The notes beneath the pieces are model-generated. The model had not been told where the DNA came from. It did not search any database and saw only the letters and a list, made by a program, of their open reading frames with translations. This document shows positions 44,153 to 54,168 of a stretch of 64,000 bases of DNA, piece by piece (position 1 is the first letter of the stretch; every line of letters begins with the position of its first letter). The position numbers and the translations under genes are program-made. This DNA is from Deinococcus aestuarii (GTDB lineage Bacteria; Deinococcota; Deinococci; Deinococcales; Deinococcaceae), in NCBI RefSeq assembly GCF_018863415.1, contig NZ_JAHKSN010000016.1, forward strand, positions 1 through 64,000, read 5' to 3'.

Positions 44153-45268
44153 TTAAGCTCCCGGCGCCCCCGCTGGCGTGCCCCTGAACCACGCGGGCTG
44201 GGCGGGGAGCGCCTCGGGCCGCTCGGCGTGGCTCGTCGGCGTCAACGTCCGCTCCTGCTCGGCGGCCTCCAGAATGGTGTGCATCACGTCGAGGACGTGG
44301 AAGGCGAGTTCACCGCTCGCCCGGTGAGGCGTGCCGCGCGAGATGGCGTCGAGCATGTCCGCCAGCCCGATCCCGCGCGCGTTGTCCTGGAAGGGGCGGG
44401 TGAGGTCCACCGTCTCCCACTCCTCGTCCCCCCGGCGGCGGAGTCTGAGCGGCCCCCCGAAAGTGTTCGGGTCGGGCAGGCTCAGCGTTCCCTCCGTCCC
44501 GTAAATCTCGATGCGCGGCAGCTCGCTCGCGGGCGTGTCGAAGCTGGCGATGAAGGTGGCCGCCTGCCCGCCCCCGAAGCCCAGTTGCGCGGTGACGTGC
44601 GTGGGCGTGTTCACCCGAATCCTCTCGCCCTGCCGCGCCCCGCTGCCGACCACGCGCTCCTCGAACGCCTTCACGGCGCTGCCGCCCACCCGCGTGACGC
44701 CGCCGAGCATGTTGATCAGGGCCGTGAGGTAGTACGGCCCCATATCGAAGAGCGGCCCCGCGCCGGGCTGGTAGAAGAAGTCGGGGCTGGGGTGCCAGGC
44801 TTCCGGCCCGCTCCCCATGAAAAAGGCGGTGGCCGCGACCGGGCGCCCGATGATCCCCGCGTCGAGGAGTTCCCGCCCGGTCTGGAGCCCGGCGCCCAGA
44901 AAGGTGTCCGGCGCGCAGCCCACCCGCAGGCCGCGTTCTTCCGCCTCCCGCAGGATGGCCCGCCCGTCCTCGCGCTCGACCGCCAGCGGCTTCTCGCTGT
45001 AGACGTGTTTTCCGGCACGCAGGGCGGCCAGGCTCACCTCCGCGTGCGCGGCGGGCGGCGTGAGGTTCACGACGGCGACGATCTCGGGGTCGGCGAGGAG
45101 GTCGCCCCGCGTCATGGCCTGCGTGCCGTACTCGGCGGCCTGCGCCTGCGCGCGGCCCAGGTCGAGGTCGGTGACCGCCCTCACCTCGAAGAGGGCGAGT
45201 TCGCGGGCGATCTTGAGGTAGGCGGCGCTGATGTTGCCGGTGCCGACGATGCCGATCTTGTGGGTCAT
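44153..45268 (-). CDS. Gfo/Idh/MocA family NAD(P)-dependent dehydrogenase
   Basis: The product (371 aa) opens with the Rossmann motif GIVGTGNISAAYLKIARELA, and YSEKPLAVEREDG near residue 95 is the catalytic-lysine EKP motif. The C-terminal alpha/beta domain follows from about 125 (GAGLQTGRELLDAGIIGRPV) and contains FDMGPYYLTALINMLG with the usual D-x-x-x-H area altered to DMGPYY. The substrate is a sugar or cyclitol; identity is not evident. It lies between two isomerase genes in the same strand order, so all three likely belong to one pathway fed by the upstream glycosidases. Confidence 0.9.
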   Translation of the reverse strand: MTHKIGIVGTGNISAAYLKIARELALFEVRAVTDLDLGRAQAQAAEYGTQAMTRGDLLADPEIVAVVNLTPPAAHAEVSLAALRAGKHVYSEKPLAVEREDGRAILREAEERGLRVGCAPDTFLGAGLQTGRELLDAGIIGRPVAATAFFMGSGPEAWHPSPDFFYQPGAGPLFDMGPYYLTALINMLGGVTRVGGSAVKAFEERVVGSGARQGERIRVNTPTHVTAQLGFGGGQAATFIASFDTPASELPRIEIYGTEGTLSLPDPNTFGGPLRLRRRGDEEWETVDLTRPFQDNARGIGLADMLDAISRGTPHRASGELAFHVLDVMHTILEAAEQERTLTPTSHAERPEALPAQPAWFRGTPAGAPGA

Positions 45269-45326
45269 GGGTGTTCCTTCGGTGGGGGAGGGGAGAGGTG
45301 GGGGACGGCGGGCGCTGTCCGCGCTC

Positions 45327-46166
45327 CTACCTCGTCACCGCCACCTCCTCCCAACCTGAGAGGCCCTCGTCGATCAATCGCCGCGCGCTTCTCTCCACGT
45401 CGGCGAACACGTCCCCGGCGCTGCGGTCCATCTCCAGCACGTGCCACCGCGCGGACGGGGCGGCGAGGATGGCGGCGCGGTAGTCCACCACACCCTCGCC
45501 GAGCGGCACCTGATCCGCCTCGGGGGTCGCCGGGCCGTCCTTGACGTGGAGGGCGAGCGTCCGGTCCCCGAGGCGCCGCAGCAGCTCCGCCGGGTCCTGC
45601 CCCGCCGTGCGCGCCCAGTAGGTATCGACCTCGGTGAAGACCGCCGGGTCGAGCAGGCCGAGCAGGGTGTCGTAGGCGGTTTGTCCATTCTCCAGCGTGT
45701 TCCACTCCCACCAGTGGTTGTGGTAGCCGAGCCGGATGCCGCGCGCGGAGGCGTTCTGCGCGGCCTCGTTCATCGCCTCCGCGAAGTGCCGCGTGCCGTC
45801 CAGTGTGGAGAGGGCGTCGCGCTCGAAGCCGTGGACCTCGCCGGGCCAGGAGACGACGGCGAGCCCCGCCCCGATCAATTCGAGTTCGTCCAGAATCGCG
45901 TCCGCCTGCGGTCCATACGGCGCGGCGGCGTGGACGGACGAGAGCCCCAGGCCGTGGTCGTCCAGGTCGCGGCGCAGGGTGGTGGCCGACGCCATCCGCG
46001 CGGCGGGAGTCTGATGGCTGCCCCCGATGCCGAAGGGCTCGACGTACCGGAAGCCCATCCCGGCCACCCGCGCGACCGTGGCGGTCGGGTCGGCCTGCCC
46101 GGCGTCGCGGAAGGTATACATCTGGACAGAGAGGGTGCCTTTCGGGGTGTTCTGTGGGTCCGTCAT
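45327..46166 (-). CDS. Sugar phosphate isomerase/epimerase family protein
   Basis: The product (279 aa) is a second TIM-barrel protein of the xylose-isomerase-like fold, starting LSVQMYTFRDAGQADPTATV, with GMGFRYVEPFGIGG, GYHNHWWEWN and EVDTYWARTAGQDPAELL supplying likely metal ligands. ALHVKDGP matches the family H-x-K-D motif. The ATG at 46166 has GGAGG at proper spacing; the ATG at 46205 adds 13 unrelated residues. It is more distant from the first epimerase than a recent duplicate would be, so it probably has a different substrate. Confidence 0.88.
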   Translation of the reverse strand: MTDPQNTPKGTLSVQMYTFRDAGQADPTATVARVAGMGFRYVEPFGIGGSHQTPAARMASATTLRRDLDDHGLGLSSVHAAAPYGPQADAILDELELIGAGLAVVSWPGEVHGFERDALSTLDGTRHFAEAMNEAAQNASARGIRLGYHNHWWEWNTLENGQTAYDTLLGLLDPAVFTEVDTYWARTAGQDPAELLRRLGDRTLALHVKDGPATPEADQVPLGEGVVDYRAAILAAPSARWHVLEMDRSAGDVFADVERSARRLIDEGLSGWEEVAVTR

Positions 46167-46305
46167 GGGGTCCTCCGGGAGGGTGGAGCGTTTTTGGGCC
46201 GTCATCGGGATGGTGACGGGAGAGCAGGTCCCAGGCGGGCGGGGAGAGACGGGCCCCCGCGTCCACGACGGTCACGGGAGGTGGGGTACTGAATGCTCCC
46301 ACGCC

Positions 46306-48777
46306 TCAGCCCACGGGCTCGCTCCATTCCCCGGTCAGGGTGAGCGATAGCCTGATGGGCAGGTCCGCGCCGCTCGTCCCGATCAGGACCTCGAAGCTTC
46401 CCGCGTCGGCGACCCAGGCGTTCCGGGTGTCATCGAAGTAGGCGAGCGAGCGCATGTCGAGGGGCAGCACGATCTCCTCGGCCTTGCCCGGCCCCAGGGT
46501 CACCTTTCCGAACGCCTTGAGTTCCTTGTCGGGCCGTTCCAGCGTGGTCTCCACGTCGCGCACGTAGACCTGCACGACCTGTTGCCCGGCCCGCTCGCCC
46601 GTGTTCCGCACCCGCACGTTCACGGTCACCTCGCCGCCCGGCCCGACCTGATCGGCACTCAGCCGCGCGTCTTCCAGCTCGAAGGTCGTGTACGAGAGCC
46701 CGAAGCCGAAGGGGAAGAGGGGCGTCAGGCCGTGCCGGTCCACGTGGCGGTAGCCGATGGAGAGCCCCTCCCGGTACTCGACGTGTCCGTTCTCGCCGGG
46801 GTACTGCACGTCGGGCGTCTCGGGGTGGGTGGGGTCGTCCGAGAGCCGCGCGGGAAAGGTCTGCGGCAATCTCCCGCCGGGGTCGGTGTGGCCCAGCAGC
46901 ACGTCCGCGAAGGCGTGCCCGGCCTCCTGTCCCGGGAACCAGCCCTGCAAGAGGGCGGGCACCTCGCCCAGCCACGGCATCAGCACCGGGCCGCCCGTCT
47001 GGAGCAGGACGACCGTGCGCGGGTTGGCGGCCACCACGGCGCGGACGAGTTCGTCCTGGCGGCCGGGCAGGTCCAGGCCCCAGCGGTCCACCCCCTCCGT
47101 CTCCCAGTCGCCGTTCGTCCCGACGCACACCACCGCGTAATCCGCCTCGCGCGCCGCGAGCACCGCCTCCTCCAGCGCCGTGGGGGAGAGGGGCGCCCGG
47201 AAGCCCAGCCGTACCGCGTTCAGGGGCACGAAGCCGCCCCCGCGCGGCTCGAACTCGACCGTGGCCGCGTGCTCCCCGGCAGCGAGGAAAACGCTCCTGC
47301 GCCGTTCGGCGCTGCCCATCCCGAAGTAGGTGTCGCCCGGCTGCCAGTCCGTCCGGTTGTCGAGCACCTCCTGCCCGTCCACGAGGAGTCGGCTCAGCCC
47401 CGCGCTCGCCAGGCTCAGCTCGTACTCGCCGCCCTGCGGAACGGGCAGGGTCAGGCTCAGCCGGGCGCGGAAGGACGTGGGGTCCACGCCCTCCGGGAAG
47501 GAGAACCACATGACCTCGCCCCCCCGGCGTTTCTCGGTCGCCACGGGCTCGCCGCTCTCGCCGAAGTACTCGATGTGCAGGGGAACGTCCGGCGTGGGCA
47601 GGAAGCGGTCGTTGTCACAGCCGACGGCGTGGGTGACGTTCTCCTCGCCCAGCGCCGCGCGCAGCCCCTCCAGCGGGGAGACGCGGCGGTGGGCGTTCAT
47701 CTGCGCGCTGCCGCCGCCCATGACCTGCCCGGTCGCCGCGTTCGGCCCGATGACGGCGACTCTGGCCTTTGCGGGAAGAGGCAGTAACCCGCCCTCGTTC
47801 TTGAGGAGCACCGTCCCCTCGGCCCCGGCGCGGCGGATCAGGGCGCGGGTGTCCGTATATTCCTCGTCACGCTCGGCCTCGTCGCACACGTCGCGGGGCT
47901 GGTCGAAGGTCCCGGTGCGCTCGATCAGGCGCAGCACGTTGCGGGCGGCCTCCCGGACGGCCTGCCGGGTCGCCTCGTCGTTCTGCGCTTCCTCCAGCAG
48001 CGCCCCCCTGGCCCTCGCCGGGCCGGGCATCTCCAGGTCGAGGCCCGCCCGCACGCTCTCGCCCGCCGAATGGGTGCCGCCCCAGTCGCTCATCACCAGG
48101 CCGTCGAAGCCCCACTCGCCGCGCAGGATGCCATTGATCAGACGGGGATTCTCGCTGCAATAGGTGCCGTCCAGCCGGTTGTACCCGGTCATGATCGCCC
48201 ACGCGCCACCCCGCCTGACCGTCATCTCGAAGGGCAGCAGGTACAGCTCGCGCAGCGCCCGCTCGGGGATGTCCGAACTGATCGTGTTGCGCTGGTACTC
48301 CGACTCGTTGCCGACGTAGTGCTTGACGGTGGCGGCCACGCCCCCCGACTGGAGGCCCTGCACGTAGGCGGTCCCCAGGCTCCCGGTCAGGAAGGGGTCT
48401 TCGGAGTAGCTCTCGAAGTTGCGCCCGTTCAGCGTCGAGCGGAAGAGGTTCATGGTGGGGGCGAGCAGCACCCCCGCGCCCTTGTCCCGCACCTCCCGGG
48501 CGAGGTGGACGCCGACCTCGCGCAGCAATTCGACGTTCCAAGTGCTGCCCAGGGCGATGCCCACCGGGAAGGCCGCCGTCTTCCTGCCGCCGACGAGGGG
48601 ACCGCCGCCGCGCGCCCCGGCGGGGCCGTCGGTGACCTTCAAGGAGGGGACGTTCAGGCGCGGGACAGGGACGGTGCGCCAGAAGTCGGCTCCGGCCAGC
48701 AGCGAGACCTGCTCCTCCAGGGTCATCCCGTCGAGCAGGGAGTCGAGATCGGTCGTTCGCTGGTCGGCCTTCGTCAT
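46306..48777 (-). CDS. GH3 beta-glucosidase with PA14 domain
   Basis: The product (823 aa) is a glycoside hydrolase family 3 enzyme that releases terminal beta-linked sugars with retention. The N-terminal barrel has LKVTDGPAGARG, ATVKHYVGNESEYQR and the nucleophile motif GFDGLVMSDWGGTHS near residue 230. A PA14 insert (about 390-520) interrupts the second domain, and a fibronectin-III-like end carries VQVYVRDVETTLERPDKELK. There is no signal peptide, so it acts in the cytoplasm on imported oligosaccharides. It follows the GH1 gene on the same strand after 49 bases. Confidence 0.93.
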   Translation of the reverse strand: MTKADQRTTDLDSLLDGMTLEEQVSLLAGADFWRTVPVPRLNVPSLKVTDGPAGARGGGPLVGGRKTAAFPVGIALGSTWNVELLREVGVHLAREVRDKGAGVLLAPTMNLFRSTLNGRNFESYSEDPFLTGSLGTAYVQGLQSGGVAATVKHYVGNESEYQRNTISSDIPERALRELYLLPFEMTVRRGGAWAIMTGYNRLDGTYCSENPRLINGILRGEWGFDGLVMSDWGGTHSAGESVRAGLDLEMPGPARARGALLEEAQNDEATRQAVREAARNVLRLIERTGTFDQPRDVCDEAERDEEYTDTRALIRRAGAEGTVLLKNEGGLLPLPAKARVAVIGPNAATGQVMGGGSAQMNAHRRVSPLEGLRAALGEENVTHAVGCDNDRFLPTPDVPLHIEYFGESGEPVATEKRRGGEVMWFSFPEGVDPTSFRARLSLTLPVPQGGEYELSLASAGLSRLLVDGQEVLDNRTDWQPGDTYFGMGSAERRRSVFLAAGEHAATVEFEPRGGGFVPLNAVRLGFRAPLSPTALEEAVLAAREADYAVVCVGTNGDWETEGVDRWGLDLPGRQDELVRAVVAANPRTVVLLQTGGPVLMPWLGEVPALLQGWFPGQEAGHAFADVLLGHTDPGGRLPQTFPARLSDDPTHPETPDVQYPGENGHVEYREGLSIGYRHVDRHGLTPLFPFGFGLSYTTFELEDARLSADQVGPGGEVTVNVRVRNTGERAGQQVVQVYVRDVETTLERPDKELKAFGKVTLGPGKAEEIVLPLDMRSLAYFDDTRNAWVADAGSFEVLIGTSGADLPIRLSLTLTGEWSEPVG

Positions 48778-48826
48778 GGAAAAACCTCTGAAGAAAGGGA
48801 GAAAGGGGGAGAGGGGGCGCAGAAGC

Positions 48827-50200
48827 CTACCCCTCCTCCCCCCGGGCCAGCCTGCCGTACCACTCGCCGCTGGCCTTCACGGTGCGCCGCCCGGTGCCGT
48901 AGTCCACCCGCACCAGCCCGAAGCGTTTGCTGTATCCCTCGGCCCACTCGAAGTTGTCGAGCAGGCTCCAGGCGAAGTAGCCCTTCAGGGGAACGCCTGC
49001 CCGAATCGCGTCCCGGCAGGCGGCGAGGTGGCGCTCAATGTAGCGGCGGCGGGCCTCGTCGTGAATTTGGCCGTCCGGCGTGGGGCGGTCGTCATAGGCC
49101 GCGCCGTTCTCGGTGACGTACAGCACGGGCGGGGCGTAGTCCTGGTGGACCCGCACCAGAATCTCGCGCAGGCCGTCCGGGTACACCTCCCAGTCGAAGG
49201 CCGTGTATTCCCCCTCCGGGCGAAGCTGGCGCGTGTCCATGAGACCGCGCTCGCCGGGCGCGTGCTCCACCACGCTGCGCTGGTAGTAGTTCACGCCGAG
49301 AAAGTCGGTCCGCGCGGCGATGGTTTCCAGGTCACCCGGCTGGATCGCTTCCTCGAAGGCCGGGGCGTGCGGGCGGTACAGGTCCAGCATGTCCGCCGGA
49401 TACCCCCGCCCGTACACCGGGTCGAGAAACCAGCGGTTGAGGAACCCGTCCCCGCGCCGGGCGGCGGCCACGTCCTCGGGCCGGTCGGTAGCGGGCTGCT
49501 GTGGCCCCAGGATCAGGGTGATGCCCACCCGGGCGTCCGGCACCCGCGCCCGGACCCTCTCCACCGCCAGCCCGTGCGACAGCAGCAGGTGGTGGGAGGC
49601 GAGCAGGCCCGTCGCCAGGTCCTGCCCCCCCGGCGCGTGGATGCCCACCACATTTCCCAGAAAGGCCGCGCACCACGGCTCGTTGTGGGTGATCCAGCCC
49701 CTTACCCGGTCGCCGAGCCGACCCGCCACCGCGTCCGCGTACTCGGCGAAGGCGTACGCCGTGTTGCGGTTCGCCCACCCGCCCGCGTCCTGCAACACCT
49801 GCGGCAGGTCCCAGTGGTACAGCGTCACGTACGGGTCCACGCCCCGCGCGAGCAGCCCGTCGGTGAGGCGGTCGTAGAAGTCGAGTCCCCGGGCGTTCAC
49901 CTCGCCCCGCCCGCCCGGCACCACGCGCGGCCACGCGACCGAGAAGCGGTAGGCGTTCAGCCCCAGCGCCCGCATCAGCCCCAGGTCTTCCTCCCAGCGG
50001 TGGTAGTGGTCGCAGGCCACGTCGCCGTTCTCGCCCGCCTTGACCTTGCCCGGCGTGTGGCTGAAGGTGTCCCAGATGCTCGGGCTGCGCCCGTCCTCGG
50101 CCACCGCCCCCTCGATCTGGTAGGCGGCGGTCGCCGTGCCCCAGGCGAAGTCGGCGGGGAAGTCGGTCTTACGGAGGCTCTGGGTCTCGCTCACGGTCAC
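48827..50200 (-). CDS. GH1 beta-glucosidase
   Basis: The product (457 aa) is a family 1 retaining beta-glycosidase. The start is GTG 50200, whose GTGA overlaps the stop of the ATP-binding protein gene; the first family residues are [20 protein letters not shown]. The acid/base motif ITHNEPW lies near residue 165 and the nucleophile motif VLYVTENGA near 365, both intact. It is cytoplasmic, with no signal peptide. Coupling to the ABC importer genes strongly suggests the transporter brings in beta-linked di- or oligosaccharides. Confidence 0.95.
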   Translation of the reverse strand: MTVSETQSLRKTDFPADFAWGTATAAYQIEGAVAEDGRSPSIWDTFSHTPGKVKAGENGDVACDHYHRWEEDLGLMRALGLNAYRFSVAWPRVVPGGRGEVNARGLDFYDRLTDGLLARGVDPYVTLYHWDLPQVLQDAGGWANRNTAYAFAEYADAVAGRLGDRVRGWITHNEPWCAAFLGNVVGIHAPGGQDLATGLLASHHLLLSHGLAVERVRARVPDARVGITLILGPQQPATDRPEDVAAARRGDGFLNRWFLDPVYGRGYPADMLDLYRPHAPAFEEAIQPGDLETIAARTDFLGVNYYQRSVVEHAPGERGLMDTRQLRPEGEYTAFDWEVYPDGLREILVRVHQDYAPPVLYVTENGAAYDDRPTPDGQIHDEARRRYIERHLAACRDAIRAGVPLKGYFAWSLLDNFEWAEGYSKRFGLVRVDYGTGRRTVKASGEWYGRLARGEEG

Positions 50201-51252
50201 GCGGTCACCTCGGGTTGGGCTGGGGGCTGGGGGTGGAGGGGAGGCTGGGCGGCCAGTACGGGGTCGTGCAGGATGCAGCGCGCCTGGTGGCCGGGGCCCA
50301 CGTCGTACATCTTCGGCAGGCCCTCGCGGCACACGGGCCGGGCGTGTGGGCACCTCGGCTCGAAGGGGCAGCCGGGCGGCAGGTTCGTCAGGTCGGGGAC
50401 CTCTCCCCGCGCCTCGACGCGCTCGGGGTGCAGGCCCTCCTCGGGCTTGGGAGCCGCACTCTTGAGCAGTTGCGTGTACGGCATCTGCGGGTGGTCGATC
50501 ACCCGCCCCGCCGGACCGACCTCCACGATGTGCCCGGTGTACATCACCGCGATGCGGTCGGCCATGTACCGCGCCCCCGCGAGGTCGTGGGTGATGAACA
50601 GCATCGAGAGCCCCTCCTGGTCGCGCAGGTCGAGCAGCAGGTTCATGATGTCGAGGCGGATGGACACGTCGAGCGCCGAGGTCGGCTCGTCCGCGAGGAT
50701 CAGCTCGGGCCGCGCGGCCAGCGCCCGGGCGATCACCACCCGCTGCCGCTGCCCGCCGCTCAGCTCGTGTGGCTTCTTGACGGCGTAGCTCGCCCCCGGT
50801 GAGAGGCCCACCCGGTCGAGGAGGGCGTTGACCTGCTCGCCCACGTCCCGCCCCCGCGCCAGCCCGTGCAGTCTCAGCGGGCGCGACAGGATGTAGCCAA
50901 TCGTGTGCAGGCCGTTGAGGCTGCCGTAGGGGTCCTGAAAGATCATCTGGACGTGCTTGCGAAATCTCCTCAGCCGCGCGCCGCCCATCCGCAGCGGCAC
51001 CTCCTCACCGGCCAAGCGCATGGTCCCCGAGGTCGGCTCGTGGAGGTGGCCGATCAGTCGGGCGACCGTGCTCTTGCCCGAGCCCGACTCGCCGACGAGG
51101 CCCAGCACCTCGCCGCGCCCGATGGTGAGGTCCACGTGGTTGACGGCGGTGACGCTCTTGCCCGCGCGCCCCACCTTGAAGACCTTGGTGAGGCCGCGCG
51201 CCTCCAGGGCCGCCCCGAGGCTCAGGCCCGTGCTAGTCGCTGGCGAGAGCAT
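50197..51252 (-). CDS. ABC transporter ATPase, OppF/DppF type
   Basis: The product (351 aa) is the second ATPase of a peptide/oligosaccharide-type importer. Walker [19 protein letters not shown], the signature [16 protein letters not shown] and Walker [16 protein letters not shown] are present. The C-terminal oligopeptide/dipeptide extension contains the four-cysteine pattern common to this subfamily ([14 protein letters not shown]), thought to bind an iron-sulfur cluster in some members. It overlaps the fused permease/ATPase gene by 20 bases and the GH1 gene by 4. Confidence 0.93.
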   Translation of the reverse strand: MLSPATSTGLSLGAALEARGLTKVFKVGRAGKSVTAVNHVDLTIGRGEVLGLVGESGSGKSTVARLIGHLHEPTSGTMRLAGEEVPLRMGGARLRRFRKHVQMIFQDPYGSLNGLHTIGYILSRPLRLHGLARGRDVGEQVNALLDRVGLSPGASYAVKKPHELSGGQRQRVVIARALAARPELILADEPTSALDVSIRLDIMNLLLDLRDQEGLSMLFITHDLAGARYMADRIAVMYTGHIVEVGPAGRVIDHPQMPYTQLLKSAAPKPEEGLHPERVEARGEVPDLTNLPPGCPFEPRCPHARPVCREGLPKMYDVGPGHQARCILHDPVLAAQPPLHPQPPAQPEVTA

Positions 51253-53185
51253 GGCCCCCCTCCTGTGGTCCCGTCTCCTTCACGGCGGGCGAGTGCAGGA
51301 AGCACGCGACCCGGTGCCCGGCCTCCACCTCGACGCTCGCGGGCTTGTGAACGTCGCAGGTCCCCGGCATCCGCGACGGGCAGCGGTCGTAGAAGGGGCA
51401 GCCCGTCAGCTCCAGATTCAGCGGCGGCGGGCGCCCGGGAATCCCCTCGCGCCGCTCGCGCTCGCCGGAGAGCGGCGGGAAGGCCGTCATCAGCCGCCGG
51501 GTGTACGGGTGCTTGGGCTGGCGGTAGATGTCGGCGGCGGGCGCCTCCTCCACGATCTCGCCCGCGTACATGATGGCGATGCGGTCGCTCATCTCGACGA
51601 GCAGCGAGAGGTCGTGGGTGATGAAGATGATGGCGATGCCGAGTTCCCGGCGCACCTCGTCGATCTCCTGCAAGATCTGCCGCTGCACCACCACGTCCAG
51701 CGCGGTCGTCGGCTCGTCCATCACGACGAGTTTCGGCTCCAGGGCGAGCGCGATGGCGATGACCACCCGCTGCTTCATCCCGCCCGAGAGCTGGTGCGGG
51801 TAGGCGTCGAGGTAACTCTCGCGGATGCCGACGAGGCGGAAGAGTTCCTTGGCCCGCGCCTCCAGTTTTCCCTTGTCCTTGACCCCGTGCGCCTGCATCG
51901 CGTCGTAGACCTGCTCCCGAATCTTGATGACCGGGTTGAGGATATTCATGCTGGCCTGGAAGACGAGGGAATAGTCCTTCCAGCGCACCCGGCGCAATTC
52001 CTCGGGACTCAGCGCGAGGAGGTCCTTGCCGTCCAGCACCGCCTCACCGCCGAACACCGCGCCGGGTGGGTCGAGCAAGCGGGTCGCCGCGAAGGCCAGC
52101 GTGGACTTGCCGCAGCCCGACTCACCCGCGAGGCCGACAAATTCGCCGCGCTTCACGTCCAGGCTCACGTCGCGCACGGCCCGCACCGGCCCGAGAGGGG
52201 TGACGTACCCCGCGTCGAGGTGCCGGATGGAGAGCAGGGTGTCGGCGGACGGCGGGGCCGCGACCTTCGGGCCCTTCCCACGCCTCAGGACCTTCGTCGC
52301 CTTGTTCGCGTGGTTGGCCTTGGGGTTGGTGATCTCGTCGATGCCGAAGTTCAGCAGCGCGCAGGCGGTCCCGAGCAGAGCGATCCCCAGCCCCGGCCAC
52401 GCGAACCACCACCACGCCCCCTGGAGGAGGGCGCCCCGGGCCTGTGCCCAGTACAGCATGGTGCCCCAGGTGATCTTGCCCACGTCGCCCACGCCGATAA
52501 AGGAGAGCGACGCCTCGGCGAGGATGGCGTACAGCGCGGTGGAAAAGAAGTTCGCCATGATGAGGCCCGCGAGGTTGGGCAGCATCTCCGCGAAGATGAT
52601 CCGCCCCGGCCCCTCCCCGGTGGCGACGGCGGCCTGCACGAAGTCGCGCCCCCGCAGCGCCAGCGCCTGCCCGCGCAGCACCCGCGCCCCGAAGGCCCAG
52701 CCCGTCAGCGAGATCACCAGGATGATCGGCCACACCCCGCCGCCGCGCAGGAACGCCCCCGCCACGATCAATAGGGGCAGCCCCGGCAGCACCAGAAAGA
52801 CGTTGACGACCGTGTTGATGATCTCGTCGGTGCGCCCCCCGAAGTAGGCGGCGGCGATGCCCAGGGTCGTGCCGATGGCGGTTGCCACCAGCCCGGAGGC
52901 GAAGCCGATCAGCAGCGTGAGCCTCGCCCCGTACAGCAGTTGCGCCAGGATGTCCTGCCCGAGCGCGGTCGTGCCCAGCGGGTGCGCCGCCGAGGGTTTG
53001 AGCCACGTCCCGAACTCCAGCGAGGTCGGGTCGTAGGGGGTGAGCAGCGGGGCGAAGAGGCCCATCAGCAGCAGCAGCAGCAGGATGGCCGCCCCCGCGG
53101 CGGCGCGCGGCGAGCGCAGCACGAAGCGCAGGCCACGCGGATTGAACCGCGGCCTGGGCGTGCGGTTGACGGGGATGACGGTCAC
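51233..53185 (-). CDS. Fused ABC permease (OppC type) and ATPase (OppD type)
   Basis: A single frame of 650 residues joins a complete OppC-like permease (about 1-300; the EAA-like loop is ATGEGPGRIIFAEMLPNLAG) to a complete OppD-like ATPase (about 320-650; Walker A GLAGESGCGKSTLAF, signature QLSGGMKQRVVIAIAL, Walker B KLVVMDEPTTALDVV). A basic linker (NKATKVLRRGKGPKVAAP) connects them. These are normally separate proteins. The start is GTG 53185 in the oppB stop (GTGA); the longer open frame back to 54184 is a shadow of oppB. The C-terminal end has CPFYDRCPSRMPGTC, like its partner ATPase. Confidence 0.93.
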   Translation of the reverse strand: MTVIPVNRTPRPRFNPRGLRFVLRSPRAAAGAAILLLLLLMGLFAPLLTPYDPTSLEFGTWLKPSAAHPLGTTALGQDILAQLLYGARLTLLIGFASGLVATAIGTTLGIAAAYFGGRTDEIINTVVNVFLVLPGLPLLIVAGAFLRGGGVWPIILVISLTGWAFGARVLRGQALALRGRDFVQAAVATGEGPGRIIFAEMLPNLAGLIMANFFSTALYAILAEASLSFIGVGDVGKITWGTMLYWAQARGALLQGAWWWFAWPGLGIALLGTACALLNFGIDEITNPKANHANKATKVLRRGKGPKVAAPPSADTLLSIRHLDAGYVTPLGPVRAVRDVSLDVKRGEFVGLAGESGCGKSTLAFAATRLLDPPGAVFGGEAVLDGKDLLALSPEELRRVRWKDYSLVFQASMNILNPVIKIREQVYDAMQAHGVKDKGKLEARAKELFRLVGIRESYLDAYPHQLSGGMKQRVVIAIALALEPKLVVMDEPTTALDVVVQRQILQEIDEVRRELGIAIIFITHDLSLLVEMSDRIAIMYAGEIVEEAPAADIYRQPKHPYTRRLMTAFPPLSGERERREGIPGRPPPLNLELTGCPFYDRCPSRMPGTCDVHKPASVEVEAGHRVACFLHSPAVKETGPQEGGHALASD

Positions 53186-54168
53186 GTGATCCTCCCGTCC
53201 CGCACGCGCGGGTCGAGCACCGCGTACAGCGCGTCCACGATGAAGTTGGCGATGAGGACCGCCAGCGCGATGAAGAGGAAGATCGCCTGCATCAGCGGGT
53301 AGTCGAGTCCCACGACTGCCTGGTACAGGTACAGCCCCAGGCCGGGGTACGAGAACACCGTCTCGGTGAGGATCGAGCCGCCCACCACGAACCCCAGCGC
53401 GATGCCGAAGGCGGTGAAGGAGGGCAGCAGCGCGTTTCTCAGGATGTAGCGGTTCAGGATGCGGCCGTCGGATAAGCCCTTGGCCCGCGCGAAGGCGAGG
53501 TAATCCTCCCCCATCACGTTCATGACGTTGTTGCGCATGGTGATCAGCCAGCCGCCCGCCGACGTGACGATGATGGTCAGCGCGGGCAACACGGCGTGCC
53601 GCAGCATGGACAACCACCACTCCGGGCTGAAGGGGGTCAGGAAGGGGTCGAGGTTGCCGCTGAGGGGAAAGATGCTCTGCCGGTACGCGAGGAAATACAG
53701 CAGCAGCAGCGCGAACCAGAAGTACGGCATGGAGTTCAGAAAGAGGGCGACCGGCGGCAGGGCGTCGGCCACCCGGCCCCCGCGCCGCCACGCGGAATAC
53801 AGCCCGAAGGCGCTGCCGAGCAGGAACGACAGGATGGTCGTCACGCCGATGAGGCCGATGGTCCACGGCGCCGCCTGCGCGATGATGTCGCTCACCGGGG
53901 TCGGAAACTGCCCGATGGAGCGCCCGAAGTCGCCGCGCAGCAGCCGCCCGAGGTACTGGAAATACTGCTCGATCAATGTGCCCTGGTTGTCGAGGCCGTA
54001 AGCCTTCGTGAGCGCCGTGACCGCCTGCGGGTCGAGGCGGCCCTGGTACTTGGCGATCATCGCGCCGATGGGGTCGCCCGGCACGAGCCGGGGCAGGATG
54101 AAGTTGAGGGTCACCGCCACCCACAGGGTGAACAGCAAGACGCCGAACTTGCGCAGGAGGTAGGGCAT
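53182..54168 (-). CDS. ABC permease, OppB/DppB type
   Basis: The product (328 aa) is a six-helix permease of the peptide/nickel/oligosaccharide family. It starts MPYLLRKFGVLLFTLWVAVT, with FILPRLVPGDPIGAMIAKYQ and the EAA-type loop EDYLAFARAKGLSDGRILNR near 235. It pairs with the permease half of the downstream fusion protein. About 315 bases separate it from the binding-protein gene on the same strand, a gap that contains hairpin repeats and could lower downstream expression. Confidence 0.94.
   Translation of the reverse strand: MPYLLRKFGVLLFTLWVAVTLNFILPRLVPGDPIGAMIAKYQGRLDPQAVTALTKAYGLDNQGTLIEQYFQYLGRLLRGDFGRSIGQFPTPVSDIIAQAAPWTIGLIGVTTILSFLLGSAFGLYSAWRRGGRVADALPPVALFLNSMPYFWFALLLLYFLAYRQSIFPLSGNLDPFLTPFSPEWWLSMLRHAVLPALTIIVTSAGGWLITMRNNVMNVMGEDYLAFARAKGLSDGRILNRYILRNALLPSFTAFGIALGFVVGGSILTETVFSYPGLGLYLYQAVVGLDYPLMQAIFLFIALAVLIANFIVDALYAVLDPRVRDGRIT

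Noticed and set aside
53183..53190. TCACGTGA palindrome at the oppB/oppC junction
   Set aside because: It shares only the 8-base core with parS and lies inside coupled coding sequence far from parAB.
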